Assembly (NCBI GenBank): GCA_964230605.1
Contig: CAXRIN010000109.1
Coordinates: forward strand, 1 to 20,331
Source of the DNA: GCA-002722245 sp964230605
Lineage (GTDB): Bacteria > Bacteroidota > Bacteroidia > Flavobacteriales_C > GCA-002722245
Length of the DNA: 20,331 nucleotides
Reading direction: 5' to 3'
The notes beneath the pieces are model-generated. The model had not been told where the DNA came from and did not search any database. It saw only the letters and a program-made list of their open reading frames with translations. A program made the translations under genes and the position numbers. Shown here in pieces: positions 15,537 through 20,331 of the stretch. The stretch's first letter is position 1. Every line of letters starts with the position of its first letter.

Positions 15537-16223
15537 TTAAAGTTTAATACTCGACATTCCGCCGTCTACTTTCAAAATTTGTCCTGTAATCCATGAATTT
15601 TTTGGATTTAGTAGGAATTCAACTGCATTTACGATATCATCCACATTTCCAATTCTTTGCAAAGGATGTCTTTTTGCATTAGCCTCAATTTTGGATTCAG
15701 AGTTGATGAACTTTGAAGCTAAAGGAGTATCAGTTAGTGATGGGGCGATGCAATTCACTCGAACTGTAGGTGCGAATTCGGCAGCTAATGATCTTGTTAA
15801 TCCTTCAATTGCTCCTTTTGAAGCAGCGACTTGACTATGGTAATTAAATCCCATTTGAACTGCAACTGTTGAAAATAGAACGACGCTTCCATTTCCTTTT
15901 TTCAAGGCTTTAAGTGATTGTTGTATGGCTCTTATTGCTCCACCAACCTGTAATTCATAATCTTTTAGGAAGTCTTCAGGTTTAATTCTGTGAAACGGGA
16001 TCAAATTAATGGTTCCAGGAGCGTAAATTAATCCGTGCAATTCATCAGGTAGATTCTCCAATGTGAAATCTCCTGACGTATCAATTTGCTGTATATTTAA
16101 ATGGGGTGAAGATTCAATTTGTGATGAGTTAAAAGTTGACCAAACATGGTGGCCTTCAGCAAGTAACTTTTTTAAGGTTGCATTACCAATTCCAGAACCT
16201 CCGCCGATAATTAAATAATTCAT
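15537..16223 (-). CDS. SDR-family protein lacking the catalytic tyrosine
   Basis: This 228-residue protein has the short-chain dehydrogenase fold. The NAD(P)-binding GGGSGIG is at residues 7-13, YAPG replaces the usual NNAG near 67-70, and the active-site Ser is S118 in VVLFSTVAV. The C-terminus carries the family pattern RVNCIAPSLTDTPL and ends with ITGQILKVDGG. At the catalytic YxxxK position the sequence is V132-A-A-S-K136, so the Tyr is replaced by Val while Lys is kept; the nearest Tyr (Y128) is out of register. Either it uses an unusual mechanism or it is a non-catalytic or nucleotide-sensing member. It heads the photolyase operon. SDR genes are known neighbours of photolyase genes in light-regulated clusters of other bacteria. 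Confidence 0.85.
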   Translation of the reverse strand: MNYLIIGGGSGIGNATLKKLLAEGHHVWSTFNSSQIESSPHLNIQQIDTSGDFTLENLPDELHGLIYAPGTINLIPFHRIKPEDFLKDYELQVGGAIRAIQQSLKALKKGNGSVVLFSTVAVQMGFNYHSQVAASKGAIEGLTRSLAAEFAPTVRVNCIAPSLTDTPLASKFINSESKIEANAKRHPLQRIGNVDDIVNAVEFLLNPKNSWITGQILKVDGGMSSIKL

Positions 16224-16284
16224 GCTAAGCTTTTAATTGATTAACGATTTTTAAACATCTGCTGTGGCTTATGAAGTAAAGCGT

Positions 16285-16292
16285 TAACTTTG
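16285..16292 (+). promoter_or_regulatory. Promoter -7 element for the ABC-F gene
   Basis: TAACTTTG is an exact TAnnTTTG, separated from the ATG at 16297 by only four bases, so the mRNA would be leaderless or nearly so. No convincing -33 TTG is seen. The short divergent gap to the SDR gene also has TTAAT-TG-ATTAA (16233-16244), a cheap palindrome in A+T-rich DNA. Confidence 0.45.
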
Positions 16293-16296
16293 AAAA

Positions 16297-18177
16297 ATGA
16301 ATTATCTATCGGTGTCCGAGCTGTCCAAATCTTTTGGAGAATTTAAATTGTTTCAAGATGTTTCCTTTGGGTTAGATAAAGGACAAAAGGTTGGTTTGGT
16401 TGCTAAAAATGGAGCAGGTAAGTCTACACTTTTTAAAATCTTGATGGGAAAAGAAATTCAAGATGATGGAAATGTTGCTTATAGAGAAGGAATTAGAGTT
16501 GGGTGGTTGGAGCAAGAGCCTAATTTCGGGGACGCAGAAACGATTGATGATTATATTCAGAATTCAGATAATCCATTAATCAAACTAATTAACCGATACG
16601 AATCCTTAATTGCTAAAGGAGATACTGAAAGTGACGAGTTTGGTAAATTGATGAACCAAATTGATGAGCAAAATGCTTGGTCGGTTGATGTTCGAATTAA
16701 TGAGGTTTTAACCAGTTTAAAATTTCCAGACAAAAGTCAATCGGTTAAAAACCTTTCGGGAGGTCAGGCAAGAAGATTAGCATTAGCAAAGTCATTAATT
16801 GACGAACCTGATATTTTGTATATGGATGAGCCAACTAACCATTTGGATTTTGACATGGTTGAATGGTTGGAGAAGTTCATCGCGGAAAGCAAATTAACGC
16901 TATTATTAATCACGCATGATAGGTACTTTTTAGATAATGTTTGTAATGAAATTTTAGAGTTAACGCCAACAGGTGTTTTTACTTATAAAGGTGATTATGA
17001 GTATTATTTAAACAAGAAAGCTGAGCGTGAGCAGAATGCTCAGGTTGTTGCGAATAAAGCGAAAAACCTTTTCAAAACGGAGTTGGAATGGTTGCGTCGT
17101 CAACCTAAAGCTCGTGGAACTAAAAGTAAGAGTAGAATAGAGGCTGCTTACGAACTGGAAAAGAAATCGAAAGGTGTAAAAGCTAAAAAGGAGTTGGAGA
17201 TTTCCTCGGTAATGACAAGGATGGGGCGAAAGATTTTGGAAATCGAATATCTTACCAAGTCTTATGGCGACCTCCAAATTTTAAAGGATTTCACTTATTT
17301 CTTTAAGCGAGGAGAAAAGGTTGGGATTATTGGTCAGAATGGAACTGGTAAATCCACTTTTTTGAATTTGATTACTGGAAAAGATCAAGATTATAAGGGA
17401 TCTATATCAACTGGTAGTACGGTTAAATTCGGGTATTACAATCAGAAAGGTTTGAACTTTCGTCCGGATATGAAAGTAATTGATGTTGTTAAAGATATTG
17501 CTGAAGTGGTTCAAACCAAGGATGGGTCTCGAATTACAGCTAGTCAGATGTTAACGCATTTTCAGTTTGATCCCAAAAAACAGCATACGCAAGTTGAATT
17601 GCTTTCTGGTGGAGAAAAGAAGCGTTTGTATTTGGTAACAGTTTTAATGGAAAATCCAAATTTTTTAATTCTGGATGAACCAACAAACGATTTAGATTTA
17701 GCTACTTTGACAGCTCTTGAGAATTATCTTTTAGATTTCAATGGCTGTGTAATCATTGTATCGCATGATAGATTTTTCCTAGATAGGATTTGTGATCATT
17801 TGTTTGTTTTCAAAGGAGAAGGGGAAGTAAAAGATTTTCCTGGGAATTATACTGAATACAGAGAGTTTGTAAGGATAAACAAGGAAAAAGAAGTTAAGGA
17901 AGCAGAGCAAAAGAAATTCATCAAGGAAGTTCCAAAAGAGGTTGAAAAGCCGAAGCAAAATAAATTGACATACAAGGAAAGGCTTGAAATGGAAAGCTTG
18001 GCCGAAGAGTTAGAGAAATTGGAAACATCTAAAACTGAGATGGAAGAAAAACTATCCTCAGGTACTTTAGATGGGCAAGCGATAAATGATTTGTCTATTG
18101 AATTGGGACAATTGATTGAGAAGATAGAAGAGGTGACGATGAATTGGATGGAATTGGCGGAGAAAGAAGAAAGTTAA
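16297..18177 (+). CDS. ABC-F family ATPase (Uup-like)
   Basis: This is a soluble ABC protein with two nucleotide-binding domains and no membrane segments, 626 residues. Domain 1 has Walker A AKNGAGKST (36-44), signature LSGGQ (153-157) and Walker B ending D177-E178 in YMDEPTNHLDF. The linker (about 230-300) is rich in Arg and Lys, with QPKARGTKSKSR, and would be the arm that reaches the tRNA on the ribosome. Domain 2 has Walker A GQNGTGKST (346-354), LSGGE (436-440) and LDEPTNDLDL. The C-terminal about 95 residues are a charged coiled coil as in Uup, which binds DNA or ribosomes. The likely role is in translation or ribosome rescue rather than transport. The start follows the family N-terminus. 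A long palindromic repeat follows directly after the stop. Confidence 0.93.
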   Translation: MNYLSVSELSKSFGEFKLFQDVSFGLDKGQKVGLVAKNGAGKSTLFKILMGKEIQDDGNVAYREGIRVGWLEQEPNFGDAETIDDYIQNSDNPLIKLINRYESLIAKGDTESDEFGKLMNQIDEQNAWSVDVRINEVLTSLKFPDKSQSVKNLSGGQARRLALAKSLIDEPDILYMDEPTNHLDFDMVEWLEKFIAESKLTLLLITHDRYFLDNVCNEILELTPTGVFTYKGDYEYYLNKKAEREQNAQVVANKAKNLFKTELEWLRRQPKARGTKSKSRIEAAYELEKKSKGVKAKKELEISSVMTRMGRKILEIEYLTKSYGDLQILKDFTYFFKRGEKVGIIGQNGTGKSTFLNLITGKDQDYKGSISTGSTVKFGYYNQKGLNFRPDMKVIDVVKDIAEVVQTKDGSRITASQMLTHFQFDPKKQHTQVELLSGGEKKRLYLVTVLMENPNFLILDEPTNDLDLATLTALENYLLDFNGCVIIVSHDRFFLDRICDHLFVFKGEGEVKDFPGNYTEYREFVRINKEKEVKEAEQKKFIKEVPKEVEKPKQNKLTYKERLEMESLAEELEKLETSKTEMEEKLSSGTLDGQAINDLSIELGQLIEKIEEVTMNWMELAEKEES

Positions 18178-18182
18178 GTTTA

Positions 18183-18309
18183 CTCCCCTCAGTCCTGCGG
18201 ACAGCTCCCCTCGTTGGGGAGCCGTTGGAAATAAAACTTTGTTTTATTTCTGAAGTGTATTTGTTAACCGCTCCCCAGCGAGGGGAGCTGTCCGCAGGAC
18301 TGAGGGGAG
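18183..18309. repeat. Palindromic repeat element (40-bp arms, nested hairpin)
   Basis: The arms 18183-18222 and 18270-18309 are 40 bases each and complementary at 39 positions, with a much higher G+C than the surroundings. The 47-base loop has its own perfect ten-pair hairpin (GAAATAAAAC at 18228-18237, GTTTTATTTC at 18241-18250). The element sits five bases after the ABC-F stop and ends 11 bases before the phosphopantetheinyl transferase start. It has no coding capacity. It looks like a REP/MITE-like dispersed element of the type built on CTCCCCTCAGTCC in Bacteroidota genomes. No T tract follows, so it is not an ordinary terminator, though such a long hairpin may affect transcript stability. 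Confidence 0.88.
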
Positions 18310-18320
18310 AAAAAGTAAAA

Positions 18321-18890
18321 ATGAAAGTATACCACAAAATACTACCCCCTAATTTTGATTATTCCAATCAATCGGAACTTTACGCTCAAATGCCTGATAA
18401 TATCAAAGCTGTTTTGAGCAAAAAGAATTCTCCAAAAAGGATGCTGAGTTTAATTGGGTGGAAGCTACTAAAAGACAATTTACCTGATCCCGAATTACTA
18501 TCTAAAGTAGCATTTGAAGAAAAAGGAAAACCATACATTCCAAATTCAGATATTCATTTTAATATTTCTAATACAAAAGGAGCAGTAGCGCTTGGTATCA
18601 GCAATCAGCCAGTAGGGATTGATGTTGAAAGATTGAGGCAGCCTAGAGAAAACATTTACAAGAGAGTTTTTTGTCAAGAAGAAATAGATTCAATTAAATC
18701 AGCTGAGGATTTTACTAATCTTTGGACAAGAAAAGAATCAGTCGTTAAACTTTTTGGCGGCGGAATTTCAATGGGTTTAACTGATTTTTCAGTTTTGGAA
18801 AATGAAATTGTAGCTTTTGGACGTAAAGTGAAGATTTTGAAAGTTGATATTCAAGGGTTTATTTGTCATTATGCGACTTTTTACCATTAA
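18321..18890 (+). CDS. 4'-phosphopantetheinyl transferase (Sfp type)
   Basis: This enzyme moves the phosphopantetheine arm of coenzyme A to a Ser on carrier proteins in the cytosol. The 189-residue protein is small for the Sfp group but has both family motifs: G-I-D101-V-E103-R-L, with the Mg-binding Asp and Glu, and W135-T-R-K138-E139-S-V-V-K143. The segment GKPYIPNSDIHFNIS upstream is also typical. The frame is open 59 codons further back, but those codons are the palindromic repeat and the end of the ABC-F gene, so ATG 18321 is the real start. No promoter was seen between repeat and start; readthrough from the ABC-F gene is possible. The last 32 bases overlap the end of the convergent broken gene. 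The carrier partner is unknown. Confidence 0.9.
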   Translation: MKVYHKILPPNFDYSNQSELYAQMPDNIKAVLSKKNSPKRMLSLIGWKLLKDNLPDPELLSKVAFEEKGKPYIPNSDIHFNISNTKGAVALGISNQPVGIDVERLRQPRENIYKRVFCQEEIDSIKSAEDFTNLWTRKESVVKLFGGGISMGLTDFSVLENEIVAFGRKVKILKVDIQGFICHYATFYH

Positions 18891-19590
18891 AAGCGTTTCC
18901 AATTTCTTCCCAATTATATTTTTTGATTGTAAATATGGATTGGAAACGACAGTCTTCTCTGATTTCAAAATTGTTAATTATTTCAATTCCAGATTCTGTA
19001 ACAATAAAGTTTTTTGTATTTAAGTTTTGTTTACACTCCTTGTAATATCCAGGCTCCCAGCAACCGTGGTATTCATTAAAATTAGTATTGGTTGAGTCGG
19101 CAAAATCAGAGGGGTATTCGTTTTCTAAATTTTCTAAGAGGTCATTTTGAATTTTATTGTAGAAGGTGGATGTTGAGTCAATAATATCTTCAAAGTCTAA
19201 AGGCTCTCCAGTCTTGTAGGAAAAGTTGTATCGGTATATTGTTCCATTAAGATTGCCAAATGCATTAGCGAAGTACAAATGGAAAGATAGAATTCCGTTT
19301 TTTAAATAAGTTATTTAGTAATTGCTGCTTCCTCTATAAGTTTCGGCCCAATCTTCAGCAGCCGAACCCAATTGTTCAATGGAATCACTTTCCACATCAA
19401 AAAAGTTAAGCACTTCATCATTTAAAATGGAATCTATTTTCTCATTGCCTAAATTAAAAATGGGAAGCCTTTGATCTGGGTTGTCAGAGAAATTACTTTG
19501 GTTTTCCAAGGTAATGGTATCCAATTGAAACATCTGACTAAGCGCAAAAAAATTGCAAAATATCAAAGCGAGGACTAGATTTTTAACCAT
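18859..19590 (-). pseudogene. Secreted protein gene broken by one in-frame stop (DUF3298/RsiV-like)
   Basis: A single frame runs from ATG 19590 to 18859 but is cut by TAA at 19317-19315. The first part (about 91 residues) has a signal peptide (MVKNLVLALIFCNFFALSQ) and ends ...RGSSNY. After the stop the same frame continues ITYLKNGILSFHLYF and then YRYNFSYKTGEPLDFEDIID, which reads like the beta-strand and turn of DUF3298/RsiV-type envelope domains. There a Lys or Glu would be normal at the stop, and TAA differs from the Lys codon AAA by one base. The downstream part alone could start only at a TTG (19278) and would lack a signal peptide. This is either a recent pseudogene, a readthrough case, or a sequencing error. 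The 3' end overlaps the convergent transferase gene by 32 bases. Confidence 0.7.
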
Positions 19591-19593
19591 AGT

Positions 19594-19601
19594 CAAATTT
19601 A
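19594..19601 (-). promoter_or_regulatory. Promoter -7 element for the broken secreted-protein gene
   Basis: On the minus strand this is TAAATTTG, an exact TAnnTTTG, three bases before ATG 19590. Transcription would begin at the start codon itself. A TTG codon at 19605 in the same frame overlaps the element and is not preferred as the start. No -33 TTG at the usual spacing. Confidence 0.4.
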
Positions 19602-19721
19602 CCAATGGGTAACTTTATTTGAATAAAAATAGAATTATTTGAAGGTAGGTTTTTATTAATCGTTTTAGTATTTAATTTATTCGAAGTACAAATCTCCAAT
19701 GTTGATTGAAAATCCACAACG

Positions 19722-20177
19722 TTAAGTCTTTACCAAATTATTTTTTCTTGCCTTTTTCTTTGTTTTTTTATCCTTTCCTTTTGAGTTTTTGTTTTTGGCG
19801 TTCTTTTTTAGTTCGTGGAAAGCTTTTGATCCAGGTTTAATTCCTGCTTCTTTTGCAATTACGCCCCAACCTTTTTCTTTGTTGTTTTGATAAATAGTGG
19901 AGATTTCATCAATAGGCTTTTTAGTGATTTTAGCAATTTCTAAAGCCATGTAAATATCTCCGGCAGTCATTCCAACCTTTGTCTTAAGCTCTTCTATTTT
20001 GTTTTTAGCGATGTTGTATTGAATACTTAAATCCGTTTTAAATTGACCAAAATTCAAATTGGCTTCTGCATTAATTGTTTCCAAATCGGTGTCTAATTCA
20101 ACATTACCTGTATTGTAATTTTGAGCATAAATCAGAATAGAAGAAAAGCAGAAGATTGCAGCAAGAAAATTTTTCAT
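19722..20177 (-). CDS. Small secreted Lys-rich protein, uncharacterised Bacteroidota family
   Basis: This is a 151-residue exported protein. Residues 1-19 are a signal peptide (MKNFLAAIFCFSSILIYAQ). The mature part is helical, with AEANLNFGQFKTDLSIQYNI and a conserved core GMTAGDIYMALEIAKI, then GWGVIAKEAGIKPGSKAFHE. The C-terminal 30 residues are almost all Lys, Asn and Gly. Proteins with this core are frequent in Flavobacteria and have no known function. The basic tail could bind nucleic acid or polyanionic surface polymers, which is a guess. The frame is open 21 codons further upstream, but the signal peptide fixes the start at 20177. No clear promoter or terminator was recognised around it. 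Confidence 0.78.
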   Translation of the reverse strand: MKNFLAAIFCFSSILIYAQNYNTGNVELDTDLETINAEANLNFGQFKTDLSIQYNIAKNKIEELKTKVGMTAGDIYMALEIAKITKKPIDEISTIYQNNKEKGWGVIAKEAGIKPGSKAFHELKKNAKNKNSKGKDKKTKKKARKNNLVKT

Positions 20178-20331
20178 TGTAATTGAATTTAAATCATTAT
20201 TGTCCGATAAAAACACAAAAAAATCCAATTGACACTGCAACTGTTTGATTTTAAAGCTTATACATTTTACATTTTAACGAAAATAAAAAGTAAGCCCCTT
20301 TAAAATAGTGTAGGTCGCATCAATTCTTCAT

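Noticed and set aside
18144..18320. N-terminal extension of the phosphopantetheinyl transferase
   Set aside because: The extra 59 codons are the end of the ABC-F gene plus the palindromic repeat; the family N-terminus begins at ATG 18321.

Overview
The window looks like chromosomal DNA from a Bacteroidota bacterium, most likely a marine or freshwater member of Flavobacteriales. The evidence is low G+C, promoters of the TAnnTTTG type, few Shine-Dalgarno sequences, and families typical of the phylum: TlpA-like proteins with DUF4369, an OstA-like protein, a DUF2807 lipoprotein, a Lacal_2735 small protein and DUF2805. No tRNA, rRNA, CRISPR array, insertion sequence or phage gene was seen. Genus assignment is not possible from the sequence alone.

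Layout. 1-776: a terminator, one unrecognised small protein gene, then about 170 nt that fold into stems ending in an intrinsic terminator (a possible small RNA). 777-4360 (+): sucC (TCA cycle), a secreted TlpA-like thioredoxin and dapB (lysine/peptidoglycan), each separated by a clear hairpin terminator. 4448-8176 (-): a tight operon read fur > purA > OstA-like > TrmH-like. 8286-10099 (-): a PagL-like outer-membrane protein with a one-base overlap to a DUF2807 lipoprotein. 10172-10870 (+): an FNR-like regulator with a TTG start, divergent from the PagL-like gene.

11054-16223 (-) is the most interesting block. It is one apparent operon read SDR > Lacal_2735 small protein > DUF2805 protein > three different photolyase/cryptochrome-family proteins. 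Three junctions are ATGA overlaps and one is a direct stop/start abutment. The three photolyase-like proteins are not simple duplicates. One has the FAD domain first and an alpha/beta-like segment last. One has a replaced FAD-contact Asn and a missing proximal triad Trp. One belongs to the iron-sulfur (PhrB/CryB) group but lacks three of the four cluster cysteines. The SDR at the head lacks the catalytic Tyr. This looks like a light-responsive DNA repair or sensing module with unusual parts.

16297-20331: an ABC-F ATPase, a long palindromic repeat element, an Sfp-type phosphopantetheinyl transferase, a secreted-protein gene broken by a single in-frame stop, and a small secreted Lys-rich protein of an uncharacterised Bacteroidota family. 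Several genes have an exact TAnnTTTG motif only 3-4 bases before the ATG, which predicts leaderless or nearly leaderless mRNAs.
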